NCBI RefSeq assembly: GCF_002127325.2
Contig: NC_035436.2
Location: forward strand, 18,362,205 to 18,426,204
Direction: 5' to 3'
DNA from: Helianthus annuus
Lineage: Eukaryota; Streptophyta; Magnoliopsida; Asterales; Asteraceae
DNA length: 64,000 nt
The notes below the pieces were generated by a model. It did no database searches. It was not told the origin of the DNA and saw only the letters and a program-made list of their open reading frames with translations. Positions within the stretch are counted from its first letter, which is position 1. Each line of letters starts with the position of its first letter. Position numbers and translations under genes: made by a program. Shown here piece by piece: positions 46,062 to 57,548 of this stretch.

Positions 46062-46322
46062 AACCAGAAAACATAGTATGAGTGCGTGATAGCGAGAATA
46101 AGATAGAAGAGAGAAGACGCATCTATCTAATCAGGTAACTAGTACGTATAGTAAAGCAGAAAGCATAAGACAAGTAAGCAAGTAACTATGGGTCCGAGCT
46201 ATGAGGTCAGATAAGTCGAGCCTTGTACTTGGAGTGTAGTGTCGTCACGAGTCACGGGTTATAGTCTGGTTTTTCTCAAAAAGATTTTTCCCCTTTTTAA
46301 AACCAAGTTCACTATAACCAAT

Positions 46323-46336
46323 GGCTCTGATACCAA
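46323..46336 (-). other. Primer-binding site of the Tekay element (tRNA-iMet)
   Basis: TTGGTATCAGAGCC on the minus strand, two bases from the 5' LTR. Confidence 0.92.
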
Positions 46337-46338
46337 TC

Positions 46339-48709
46339 TGTCACACCCCCAAAATCCACCCGCGGATAACACCCGCTTCGGGGGCGTGACTGACCAGGAT
46401 CCAGCCACCAATTATACTAAGCATTGGTTAATATTAAAGTAATACTTGCTAACCATAAAAATTAGCAAATATCAAGTTCAGAGTTAAATGTTTTAAAGTT
46501 TAAACAGTAACAAGTAGCGGAAGCATAATTAAATAGTTTTAAACAGTGTTCATAAGGTAAGCATAATAAATGCCCCACACACGGGCAGACGACCACTACA
46601 CATCCCAAGCAGCTGCTCCAGTCACTGGCCACCTGCAAAGCATGCAGTAAAGGGGGTCAACAATAATGCTGAGTGAGTTCACTAGTTGTCCAGTTTTAAT
46701 TACCAAAAACTCGTTTCACCAGTTAATTTATCCGTTTATACATGCCATGGGGAGCTACCCCAAAAGTTAGCGACTAAACTGTTTTTCCAATACCGAACAC
46801 TAGGTAACCGAATGCGTTTCCGCAGGATGCCCCGATGTCAATGTTCTATCAGCATTGACGGATGCCTGAGTACATTAGTTCACGACCGATCCCATACCAT
46901 GGCACGGTGTGAGGCTGGTAAGACCTAAATAGCGCTATCAACTAATAACCCGTTCGCCTGGCACCGGCGACTAATCGGTATTATGTAGTAGGGACTTGAG
47001 TGATAGAGTTGCGTTTAGTGCCGTTAGTTGCATTCCGTATAAACAGTAATTAACTAAAAAGGTTTCCCAATACTAGGGAAGATATAGTAAGTTTGTTCCC
47101 AATAACTAGGGAAGGAATGTAGACGGTATCCCCTTTACAAGGGGATAGGGTTGTTTCAGTCTCGTGTCCCAAACCACCGGGACGCATGCTTTTAAGTTGT
47201 GAACTCACCTTGGGTTGCTCGGTATGATACGTTACTTGGTTAAGTATGTTGGTCCCCACGTCCTAGCATGGTTACCAAGTATGGGTCAAGTCGGGTACAA
47301 GTAAACACGTATAGCATGCACGTATACAAACAGTTACAGGCAGAAATACAAACAGTAACATATACACATGCAGTAGCAGATCAAAGTGAAGTCCAGTCAA
47401 CAGTAGGCCCAACAGTTGAAGCTCAAAACAACAAGACAAACGGTCAAGGCCCAATAACATAAAACAGCCCAGTCGAAACTAAGGTGGTTGCGACTCGCAA
47501 CCGAGGTTGCGACTCGCAACTGCGGTCTCGGTCCGTCATGTTTTGGTTACGACTCGTAACCGGAGATTGCGACTTAGCAGGTGTGGTTGCGACTCGCAAC
47601 CAGGTTTGATGCATGCTGATTGCGACTCGCAACTGGGAGGTTTCGACTGGTCACGCGTGGTTTCGAGTAGCAACCAAAGGTTGCGACTCGCAACCGTGAT
47701 AACTTGCATGGCAATCCCTTCTAGAACCTGCAGACTTGTACTATCCAATGAAATTGCATTTTCATGTAAATGTTGTACCATTTCCACTAAAACATGTTTG
47801 TTGGTCGATTTGTGCACCAATTTGGATCAAAATCAGTATTTTCAAACTATTATACACATTGAAACTGTTCTTCATTCATTCAATAAAACTTCAAACATAT
47901 AATCAAGAAATCATGAACTCTAAATAAACCCGAATCAAAACAGGAAACTTATAAGACCATGTATCATTTCTTGACAAGGATCATAATACCTATTCTAACA
48001 TAGAAATCATATTTGTTAACAAACAAATCCTAAGAACATGCAATTCTAACCAACCCCTTAACATTCATCGGATAACCCAAAGCTATGAACAACAAACCAA
48101 CAACATTCTTTAACATTCAAACCAACAAGAATACTAAAACCTCTAATCACATCAACAAGCATAAAATCATAACAAACATCAACAATCATGAACATATAAG
48201 CACTAACCGGTTACTCGGGGTTGAGAGAAAAAGGGGTGTTCGGGTGGTCTCCTAGTTCGGCCGATTCCTTGTTGATAGCTCACTTGATCCGAGAGATATG
48301 AAGGTATGGGGAGATGATTTTGGTTGCTAGAAACTTAGGGTTTTAGGGTTTAGTGAAGAAGATGAGAGGAGAGTGTGAGAAGAGAGTGTGTAAAATGGAT
48401 AAGGGAGGTGGGGTTGGGTTTATATAGTGCACCGAGTTGGGCTAGGGGGGGTTCCGTGTTGGGTTTAATTCCTACGAGGCCAAGGCCTAGCCGGCCCATT
48501 ACTAATGTTCACTCGAGACCATGGTCTCGAGTCGGGTTGCTTGTGGTTTCGGTTTACGTGTATAACACTTATATATATATATACATACACATAAGCAAAT
48601 CGGCACATAACACATAATAGCAAATAGTTTTTATATATTTTTACTGTTAGTCGATTACGTACACGTTTGTTACATCGAAAGGTTATCCGGAAAGATCCGA
48701 GGTGTCACA
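46339..48709 (-). repeat. 5' LTR of the Tekay element
   Basis: 2,371 bp, same length and ORF content as the 3' LTR. It contains the second copies of the palindrome cluster (47,483-47,698) and of the 22-bp U3 palindrome (48,511-48,532). As the 5' LTR, its TATA-like box near 48,417-48,428 would drive the genomic RNA. Confidence 0.95.
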
Positions 48710-48908
48710 TGCTAAGGATACCTGAACTTTCAAAACTCAAAGTCTTGTGAGAGAAGGATAAAGGACACATGATCCTTACCCTTGTAAAAAAATAAATAAA
48801 GGAAATAGTTCAAGATCAGGACATTACCAGAGTGAGGATCACTGGGGCTTTAAGGATCCTTCAAGGATACCCCTAATGTAAGGATCATATGCTTCCGGAG
48901 GATCCTGC

Positions 48909-50986
48909 TCACATAAAATACTTCTTCAAATGGACAACATTCCAAGCCCTTGGTAACAAATCACCTTCCATGGTCGGCAATCTATATGCCCCTTTTCCTG
49001 CTTCAGCTTCAATCAGATAAGGGCCTTCCCATTTTGGTGCCAACTTTCCATCAGCCGGATTGGTAGTATTCTGGAATGCTTTCCTCAATACCATATCTCC
49101 AATTTGAAACTTTCTTATCCTGACATTTTTGTTGTAAGCACAGCCATTTTTTGTTGATAACTAGCTATCCTTATCCTAGCCAAATCCCTGATTTCCTCAA
49201 TGGTATCCAAGTCTTGAGCCAGGTTCTCATCATTTTCCTCAGGATCACGGGTACTCGTTCTAGCAGTTGGAACCACCATTTCTGTTGGGATCACAGATTC
49301 TGCCCCAAATACCAAAGAGAATGGTGTTTGACCAGTAGCATTCTTGGGGGTTGTCCTATCAGCCCAAAGCACATAAGGTAATTCTTCTGCCCATTTCCCT
49401 TTCTTGGATCCAAGTTTCTTCTTCAAATTGTTGATGATGATCTTGTTAGATGATTCTGCTTGACCATTAGCTTGTGGGTGGACTGGTGTTGATGTTATCA
49501 TCTTAATCCCCCAGCTGTCACAAAAGTTAGTGGTTCTGCCCCCAATAAATTGGGAACCATTATCACATATAATTTCAGAAGGAATACCTTATCTAGTTAT
49601 AATATTTCTCTTAGTAAAGGATATAACTTCCTTTTCTCTGACTTGGGCAAAAGCTTCAGCGTCTATCCACTTGGAGAAATAATCAGTCATAGCAAGCATG
49701 AACACTTTTCCACCAGGTGCCTTAGGGAGCTTACCAACTATATCCATACCCCATCTCATAAATGGCCAAGAGGAGGATATAGGATGTAGAAATTCAGCCG
49801 GCTGATGAAGGATATTGCTGTGTCTCTGACAAGGATCACACTTCTTAGCATACTCCACAGCATCCCTTTTCATAGTTGGCCAGTAGTATCCTGTCCTTAA
49901 GATCCTTGAGAACAATGCTCTGCCCCCCAGTGTGGTTTCCACAATCTCCTTCATGGAAATTTTTTAAAACTTCTTGAACTTCAGGATCCTCGATGCATCT
50001 TAAATATGGTCCTGCAAGAGATTGCTTATACAACATATTATTTAAGATTGTGAATTGAGATACCTTAATTTTGAAAGCCCTAGGGTTTTCTCCCATAGGA
50101 ATCTCTCCGTGTTGTAAGTATCTCATGATTGGTGAGATCCATGATCCTGATCCTGGAAAAGATTGAGTATCCTCACTAGGGATAATCACAGAATCCTCTC
50201 CTATTTCCATCGCCACATGATCCTCGATGGCAGGAGCCAGGATATGGATAATGGGAATGCTTCTATCCTCCGGGACCTTCAAAGATGATCCTAAATTAGC
50301 CAGTGCATCAACTTCTATATTTTTTCCCTTGGTACCTGTGTCAAACTAAAGGAAACAAAAGAGAGTGCCAATTCTTTGACTATCTCTAAATACTTGGTTA
50401 GCTTTTCACCTTTAACAGCATAGGATCCATTAAAGTGATTTGTAATTAACAATGAATCTACATGTACCTCAAGATACCTGATTCCCATATGCTTAGCAAT
50501 TTGCAAACCAGCAATCAAGGCTTCATATTCAGCCTCATTGTTAGTGGTTTGGAACTCACAAGCTATGGAGTGGGGTATTATGTCCCCCTGTGGCGATTTT
50601 AGTAGTATACCAAGCCCTGTGCCTTTGACATTTGAGGATCCATCAGTATGGAGTATCCAAGGATCCTTGGTCTCTTCCAGCTGCTGGACTTCTAACTCGG
50701 CTTCCTTTTGTAAATCACTACTGAAATCAGCCACAAAGTCGGCCAATGCTTAGGATTTGATGGCTGTTCTAGGCTCATATCTTATATCATAGGCACTAAG
50801 CTTCACTGCCCACTTAGCCATCCTTCCAGACATCTCTGGTTTCCTGAGGACATTCTTGATTGGAAAATTAGTTTTAACGACAATAACATGAGTTTCAAAA
50901 TAATGTCTCAACTTAGTAGATGCCATGATTAATGCAAGAATAAGCTTTTCAAGGTGTGAATACCTCAAACTGTAACATAACGTCAC
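48909..50986 (-). pseudogene. RNase H and integrase remnant of the minus-strand Tat
   Basis: Minus-strand pieces: 50,986-50,750 (RYSHLEKLILALIMASTKLR), 50,746-50,315 RNase H (LHTDGSSNVKGTGLGILL, TTNNEAEYEALIAGLQIA), 50,282-49,845 and 49,954-49,589 integrase zinc region and core start ([24 protein letters not shown]), 49,501-49,115 (QANGQAESSNK) and 49,094-48,909 (C-terminal domain ending HLKKYFM). Several frameshifts. Clearly related to, but diverged from, the plus-strand Tat pol at 33,000-34,950. The second catalytic aspartate lies in the gap between pieces. RT and upstream parts are absent. Confidence 0.88.
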
Positions 50987-51238
50987 CTGACTGGAAGGGA
51001 TAAAGAATTCACTTCTTGGAAGTGAAACTAGGCTTAAAGAGCTTATCGAAAACCCCTAACTCATCTTGTCATTTGTCCCGCTGATGCACATCTGATTTTC
51101 ATTCTCAGATACACCACACCGATCCATTACTACCCAACTCTTTATCGCTCCAATCATCACCTCCATTTTCAGTATCGTCCGAACCGGTTACCATTTTCCA
51201 GTCATGAAACTATTCCTTAGTGGTTTCATAGATTTCAG
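50987..51238. other. Junction stretch right of the truncated Tat
   Basis: Unlike any Tat sequence in the window. Frames such as HTDPLLPNSLSLQSSPPFS suggest it could be exon or UTR of a host gene, but I cannot identify it. Confidence 0.35.
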
Positions 51239-51369
51239 ATGGTGGTGTGGTGATGCAATGGGGTTTTAGTCAAAAGGGGTTCAATGTGTTAGGGTTGCAA
51301 GATTGCCAAGTTACCCTTTCAACGGATGGTGAAACTAACGACCACTTCACGGAAAGACTCAATGTGTAG
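51239..51369 (+). pseudogene. Possible terminal coding exon of an unidentified host gene
   Basis: After a good splice-acceptor context (gatttcag) a 43-codon frame reads DGGVVMQWGFSQKGFNVLGL and DCQVTLSTDGETNDHF then TERLNV and TAG. Codon composition looks genic. About 300 bp of AT-rich sequence follows, like a 3' UTR, until an LTR interrupts it at 51,646. The last 60 bp and the UTR recur in inverted orientation at 61,011-61,316. No family recognised; gene status is inference. Confidence 0.35.
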
Positions 51370-52178
51370 TGAAAAACAAATGACGGGAATGCGGGTGTAT
51401 TTCAAAATTAGGACACAAGTTGATTCTAGCACCAAACCACAATGATGCAAATTGTAGTTTATCAGTATTGTTTTTATATGTTGTATTTGCTAATTGAATC
51501 GATTGGCGTGGTGGCCATTGCTTGTATATATAAAAGATTTTTACTGAATTTGATGAAAGTGGCTTATATTTAGTGATGAATATAATGGTTTTAACAGTTT
51601 AGAGGAATTTTTAGTGTATTTTAGACAAAAAATGAGTATTAATAATGTCGAATCCCCAAATCCCTGAAGTCGTTCAGGGGGTTTGGCGGTACTAACCTTA
51701 GATTCGGTGAGCTCCGGTCCAGGCTCGTCATCTCTTTGTCACGGTGGCAGTTCCACTTGCGGAGTGTCGGATCCCAGGCTGCATCCACATGAAACTCTAG
51801 TTAGAGGGCCCGAGGGGGTTCACCCCGTGGGCACTCCGACGCTCAAGTTAGTATCTTGTGTGGTAAAGATGTTATAAGTGCAAGTATAATTTATAGAGAG
51901 TGAATAGAGGGACATGAGTAATATGAGAGAAGAGGAGGAAGTAGTAACCTCAAGGTGGGAGATATTGTCTGCCATTTCTTTGGAGGAGGGAGGCTTCCTT
52001 TTATAACAAAACATTTGGGCCATAACCCTAATGGGCTGGTCCAAGAGTGGGCTTATCAGGACATGGCCCACTCAAACCAACTAAACATACCGAGAAAGAC
52101 ACAAGTGGGCTCGAGCCCAGCCACCAATCTAGGGCGATGAGCCCGGACGAGGAGCCCAAGCGGGGACCCTCGTCGTCA
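51308..52178 (+). repeat. Left arm of a large inverted repeat (871 bp)
   Basis: Matches 60,478-61,316 in reverse orientation at high identity, with about 32 bp missing from the right arm near the position equivalent to 51,420. It consists of 338 bp of flanking gene-like sequence plus a complete 533-bp LTR in minus orientation (51,646-52,178). Confidence 0.92.
51646..52178 (-). mobile_element. LTR (533 bp) in minus orientation, left arm
   Basis: Minus strand: starts TGACGACGAGGG at 52,178, ends GGATTCGACA at 51,646. It includes TATAAAAGGAAGCC, a promoter-like box. Its orientation is opposite to the plus-strand gag-pol on its right, so it is not a normal 5' LTR of that body. Confidence 0.85.
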
Positions 52179-53239
52179 CAAAGCTTCGAGAGGAAGCAAA
52201 GTCAGTAGTATGTTTGAAAAGTGAAGTTACAAGTTCTATTACGTAGGATACATTTGACTAATGCATGATTGAACCATGTGCTCACATTAGAACCACAATT
52301 TTGTGAATTATTTTATATAAGGTAAAATTAGTAAATGGGTAAAAGCCTGTAAACAACTTTTACTGACAAGAGTCACATGGGATGGCCTTTTCCTCCTTAT
52401 CTCTTTACTGTATGGTCTACCATCTAAGTAAAAGAGTTGACCAATGATGATTTTCTACCTAAAACCAAAGTTACTACAACCAAAGATACACTTCTGGTGA
52501 AAGTTTATAGATATGCATGAGGAAATTTTCCTCTGGAATCATGTGCTGATTAAAATATATTTATATGTCAAAAAATTTTCGTGTAACGGAAATGCTTAAA
52601 AGTTACACTTGGATGATAAAGACGTGAATTTTTTCATTGCCTTTTTGTTGCCCACTTTTCATGATCAAGGTAGAGAAGTGGAAATATACTCCCCTGAAAA
52701 CAGAAAACCTCTTTGAAACAAAGTTACAACTATTATCGCATAAAGTGCAAGTGTGTGGTGCACAACCTTCTAAAAAAAAAAAAAAACGATAAGTACAAAT
52801 TTAAAACATACCTCGTCAAACAGGGATAAATTTTTAATAGTTATAGTGGAGATAGACTTACAAAACAAGTCTCTTCCTATTAGAGAGTTGGATTCTAAAT
52901 ATTAGTCTAAAGACAAAGCCTCTTGCTTACTTTGGAAAGCACAAAAAGCAGTGTAGTAAAGCTTAACATGAGCTGTCAACAACTTTTTTAATTTTTTATA
53001 AAAATTAAAAAATGCAGTTGATAAGAAGGTCCTTAATTACCTTGTTCTAATTTGACTTTTGCCATGCTGACAAATAAAAAGAGGAAGGAAAAAACTATGT
53101 TTTTATCTTTCCAAGGTGATTTGACTTTACTCTTTCAAAGTGTTAATAACTTTTTACTCTTACCAAGGTGATAAGGTTTCTTTATAAAAAGAAAGTTACT
53201 TTGACTTTCTTATGAAAATAATAATATTTTCCTAGTACC
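52179..53239. other. Non-coding stretch inside the inverted repeat
   Basis: AT-rich; no coding sequence, primer site or LTR piece recognised. An A-run lies at about 52,773-52,787. Confidence 0.45.
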
Positions 53240-53590
53240 AGGTCCTTCCAACAGGTCCTTTCGTGGGGCCCGTTCCTCAGGCCCTTTGGCCAGGGTCCTT
53301 CCCCGGGTCCTTCCTTAGGCCCTTCAGCCAAGGTCCTTCACCTGGGTCCTTCCTCAGGCCCTTCTGCCACGGTCCTTCCCTAGATCCTTCCTCAGCCCCT
53401 TTTGCGGGGTCCCTTCCCCTGGCCCCATTATCAGTTTTTTCACAGTGTCCTTACTCAGGCCCTTCTGCCAAGGTCCTTCCCCAGGTCCTTCCTCAGACCC
53501 TTTCACAAGGTCCTTCCACCTGGCCATTACTCAGGTCCTCTCACAGGATCCTTCCTCAAGCCCTTCTACCAGGTCCTTTTCTAAATCCTA
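53240..53590 (+). repeat. GC-rich minisatellite, degenerate units of about 45-50 bp
   Basis: Repeated CCAGGTCCTTCC…TCAGGCCCTTCTGCCA words over 350 bp. The long ORFs here are translations of the repeat. Confidence 0.85.
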
Positions 53591-54750
53591 ACACTTGTGC
53601 AAGGCCCTCCTTCGAAGTCTTGCGTCGTGCGCCACTTCTAGACACAAATTTATTGTTCCTATTACAACGTTGTTAGGGTACGTAGGCTGCCCCCCCTTTA
53701 TGATATGATGGCAACACGTCTTCACAAAATAAAACATGAGACACAAGCACTTGTACACACAACACAACATGTTTAACACATAAGTAAATTGACCTTTGGT
53801 ATGACTTACCTCTTTGAAAGTGTTTTCGTGGCAAGTATCAAAGCATGAACATGAACAACACAAGAAGCTATTAGTCACGACCTACGGGACAGGTCAACGA
53901 AGGCTAGTATTGGACTAGATGAGGTGCATCCAAGAAACGTCGCATGATCTTTGAAAAGACACCAAAGAACATTGGTCACCCAAAATATCCTTAAACATGG
54001 ATATAGCTTTGGTTGGGAAGAAAGCAACACAACATTAGTGAAAGCAAGAAATACCTTTGTGCAACATCGAACTGAGTGACTAATATGTCTAGGGGGATAT
54101 TGTGGGACATAGTTTTTGCTAACCTCGGGCTATTCTCATTCAACAAGGAATCATATGCTAATCTGCCAGATACATCTATCAGCTATATCCTTGCGTGCTA
54201 TCGTGTCTCGGATAAAAACGTCACTCATTAGAAGTGATAATGATTTAGAAGACTCCCGATACTCATCGAAAGTAACTATATTCTTTATTCACAACTGATG
54301 GTTTAGACAGACGGGCTCAAGGACAGCCTATTTCATAAGTTCAGTATTACCAACTACGCTTGACAACACTGAACTGGGGAGCTAGCATGGTATAACACCA
54401 TTGGGTCCTACGTTGAAGACTTCTCGAAAGGATCTTTATTTTTCTATTACCTCCTCCGAAAAGGATTAAGCCCCTCCATAAATTCTTATGTTCGAAGATC
54501 TCAAAAACAAAAAGAAAGAAGAGAAAGAAAAAAGAAGGGGAGGGAGGGGGAATGGGCATGAACTGCCTTACTAATTCCTTCCCTGAAGAAAAAAGAATCA
54601 GAGGATCACCTTATCAATCCTCCATTTGAAGAAATGAGGAGGCTGGGCTACGCAGCTGACTCCCCTCCTGAAGGGGAAAGAATCGTCAGATTATGTTATT
54701 AAGGAAAATCCAGACACTCTACTTGAAGACGAAAGACTCCTTGGACTACG
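53591..54750 (+). other. Leader-like stretch before the Tat gag remnant
   Basis: No coding feature. From about 54,560 it becomes a degenerate series of GAAGAAA…CTTCC…GGACTACG words, similar to the repeats at 58,330-58,650. Confidence 0.5.
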
Positions 54751-55278
54751 TTGTTAGTCCTTGAGGAAACCCTGGACGGTCCTTCCTTGAAAAAGGAAGA
54801 ACCCTTGAGCTGCATTATTAGTCCATCTCTTGAAGAAGAAAAGAACCTGAGCAGGACAATACGAGTGGGGAAAGTGAAATCCTCCTACGGTCCGTCGTGC
54901 TCAAGAAACCCTTATCTGCTGGACCAACCCTACCTTCCACGGGATCTGGCTGAAGTCTCAAAGTTCACTCGGAGAATTGCAGAGGCACCTATGCGCCCTA
55001 AAACAAAACTACCTCCAAACTTCGACCGGTATGATGGGACGAGAGACCCCGAAGATCATCAAAGAAAGGTGGTCAAGAACCCAAACGAAATCTTACACAT
55101 AAGGCAGGGGGACAACGAGCGGATAGACCAACACATGGAAAGGTTTGTCAAGGAAAGCATGAACATCAAAGACGTCCCGCGGGGTCAGAGCCTTTGTCAG
55201 GGGCAAAGACAAAGTCAGCAAAGCCAAGGAGACAGATGCCCCACCCCGAAGGGTCACCTCCGCTGCAAAACCTCTTGA
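54751..55278 (+). pseudogene. Tat gag remnant with internal deletion
   Basis: Reads …PNFDRYDGTRDPEDH, the start of the conserved gag core, then jumps to QRKVVKNPNEILHIRQGDNE and RIDQHMERFVKESMN. In family members about 50 residues, including the aromatic core, separate these blocks, so they have been deleted. The frame drifts into low-complexity QSQQSQ residues and stops. Confidence 0.8.
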
Positions 55279-55311
55279 TAAAGGTACACCTTACTCCCGA
55301 AATCCTGCTTT

Positions 55312-56391
55312 TTGATAAGAATGTTGCATGATAGAACAAGACCCTCATACTCCCCATACAGACCTCGGGGAAGAGGCCCATCCCCTTACCCTGACAACTT
55401 CACCCCTCTCACCAAGACACCAAATGAAGTATTGGCTACTGAGAGGGTGAAGGGCTCCTTTCCAAGGCCACCACCTATTAAACCTGGGCCAAAGGCACAA
55501 CCAAATGAATATTGTGACTTTCACAAAGGGTTTGGCCATAGAACTGATGATTGCCTGTACCTAAAAAGAGAAATAGAAGCCGCGGCTAAAACAGGAAAAC
55601 TGGCCCATTTGGTAAAGGAAATTAAGGAAGGAGGGGGGGATCGCAAAGGGAAAGATGCAAGGGAGCCTGGGAGGGCAGATGTAGATATGATTAGAAGGAG
55701 GGATGAATTTGATACCACCAGGAGTGTAAAGGCCAAAATCCTGGGCTCCCCAAACTGCATGAAAGCTCCTATCTTAATGCCACACGTGGAGGAAAACGAG
55801 GTACAACGGCCCCTACTCAACATCTCAGCTGTAATAGCCAGTCATAAAGTGGCCAGAATACACGTAGACGGGGGATCTGGGATAGAAGTCATATACGAAC
55901 ATTGTTTCCTCAGACTTGACAGGGATGTAAGAGACCGGCTTGAGGAGGATTCTATCCCTCTAGTAGGGTTCAACAACAATGTGTCACACCCCCTGGGGAA
56001 GATCAAACTCTCATTCACAGTCGGGGTAGGGGATCGGGTCCGAACAATAAACCTGACATTTACAGTGGTTCGAGCACCCTCGAAGTACATCGCAATCCTA
56101 GGAAGACCCGAAATAGGGGATTTGCAAGCACATGCGTCCACCCCACACGGAGCCTTAGTATTTCTGCCCCGAAAGGAAGGGGTCGAAGAGTGGGTCCTTT
56201 GTGACAGATCCCCGAAGCAGACGGTCAAAGTAGGAAGTCACCTAAGTGACAAGTGCAAGAGTGCCCTCAAGGAACTGCTCCTCCTCAACATAGACGTATT
56301 TGCATTCCAACATGGGGATATGACAGGAATCCCGAGAAGCTTGACTGAGCACCGACTCAATACGTATACATGGGCAAAACCAGTGAAATAG
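55312..56391 (+). pseudogene. Tat gag C-terminus and aspartic protease
   Basis: Contains the knuckle-like CDFHKGFGHRTDDC and the Tat-type protease site ARIHVDGGSGIEVIYEHCF, followed by the protease second half (YIAILGRPEIGDL). It continues into the linker (HGDMTGIPRSLTEHRL) that leads to RT, then ends at a TAG in AAACCAGTGAAATAG before a run of 13-14 A. Family members read on here, so a nonsense change and a slippage-prone A-run break the polyprotein. Confidence 0.82.
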
Positions 56392-57140
56392 AAAAAAAAA
56401 AAAAACGAAGCATGGGTCCCAGCAAGAGGAGGGCCGCCTGTGAAGAAACCAGGAAACTGCTAAAAGCGGGAATAGTCAGGGAGGTAAAATACCCATCCTG
56501 GGTTGCTAACCCGGTTATGGTCCAGAAGAAAGACGGGGGATGGAGGATGTACATCGACTTCCAAGATCTGAACAAAGCATGTTCTAAGGACTGTTATCCC
56601 CTCCCAGAAATAGATGTCCAAGTGGACTCCTTATCCCAATACCCCCTGAAATGCTTTTTGGATGCCTATAAAAGATACCATCAAATACAGATGTCAATGG
56701 AAGATGAGGAAAAAACCGCCTTCATCACAGACGAGGGGACATTTTGTTATACCAAAACGCCCTTCGGTCTTAAAAATGCTGGGGCCACATATAAAAGGTT
56801 TATGAACTCCCTCTTCAGGGAACAACGGGGAAGAAACTTGGAGGTATACGTCGATGACATCGTTATCAAAAGCCTAACCGAAGTGGCCATGATAGACGAT
56901 ATAGCCGAAACCCTCCACACCATGCAAGATGTGAATATGAAACTAAACCCCGGGAAGTGCTGTTTTGGGGTAGAACAAGGAAAGCTCTTGGGGGTAGTAG
57001 TCACAAAGGGCGGAAACCAAGCTAACCCGGAGAAGACTCAAGCTGTGGCCGAAATGCGATCTCCCAGGTCTTTGAAAGACACCCAGCAGCTAAACGGGAG
57101 GCTAATCGCTTTAAACCGTTTTTTTGTCAAAAATAGCTGA
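56370..57140 (+). pseudogene. Tat reverse transcriptase remnant
   Basis: Frame begins in the A-run and reads SKRRAACEETRKLLKAGIV, WRMYIDFQDLNKACSKD, FGLKNAGATYKRFMN and the catalytic VYVDDIVIKS, ending in SPRSLKDTQQLNGRLIALN and a premature stop at 57,138. The RT connection domain (57,141-57,548) is present but broken by stops and frameshifts. Confidence 0.85.
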
Positions 57141-57548
57141 CAGAACCCTTCCCTTCATGAAGGTGCTGAAGGACTAACTTCAAACGGACAAGATTAATTG
57201 GACCTCTGAGGCGGAAGCCGCTTTCCAAGAATGAAGGCCTATATTTGTAAACTCCCAACACTGGCCACCCCAGTACCCGGGGAACATCTGACCTTTTACC
57301 TGTCCGCCTAAAAAACAACCATAAGTGCGGTCACGATGGTGGAACGGGAGGGAAAACAGATACCAATATATTTCATCAGTAGAACACCTAAAGGCCATGA
57401 TGAACGCTACATTCCCCTATAAAAGTTAGCGTTGGCCTTTGTTTTCGCATCCAGGAGAATTAGGAGGTATTTCCAAGGGCACAAGGACACCCTGATGACA
57501 GATCAGCCCCTCCAAAAGGTGCTCAAGAGGCCGGAGCTGTCGGGATGA

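Larger units (their letters stand above)
39056..48709 (-). mobile_element. Young, apparently intact Tekay-type Ty3/gypsy retrotransposon (9,654 bp)
   Basis: Two 2,371-bp LTRs (39,056-41,426; 46,339-48,709) flank a single uninterrupted gag-pol frame, and a perfect 5-bp target duplication tgcta flanks the element (39,051-39,055; 48,710-48,714). All conceptual ORFs in the two LTRs translate identically at a constant 7,283-bp offset, so the LTRs are identical or nearly so. A primer site lies at 46,323-46,336. Everything needed for autonomy appears present. It is inserted in the spacer of the minus-strand Tat element. Confidence 0.95.
35216..50986 (-). mobile_element. Minus-strand Tat-lineage Ty3/gypsy element, split by a Tekay insertion and 5'-truncated
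   Basis: The parts read on the minus strand: RNase H and integrase (50,986-48,909), non-coding spacer with a 22-bp tandem array, an antisense gene (36,228-37,843, plus strand), polypurine tract and 3' LTR (35,931-35,216). The Tekay element at 39,056-48,709 sits in the spacer with a perfect TSD (tgcta). Homology to the related Tat pol stops near 50,965, so gag, protease, most of RT and the 5' LTR are lost at an unexplained junction. Confidence 0.8.

Noticed and set aside
53263..53676. 137-aa ORF rich in GPSPGSFLRPF-like repeats
   Set aside because: Translation of the GC-rich minisatellite; open in several frames because the unit lacks stops.
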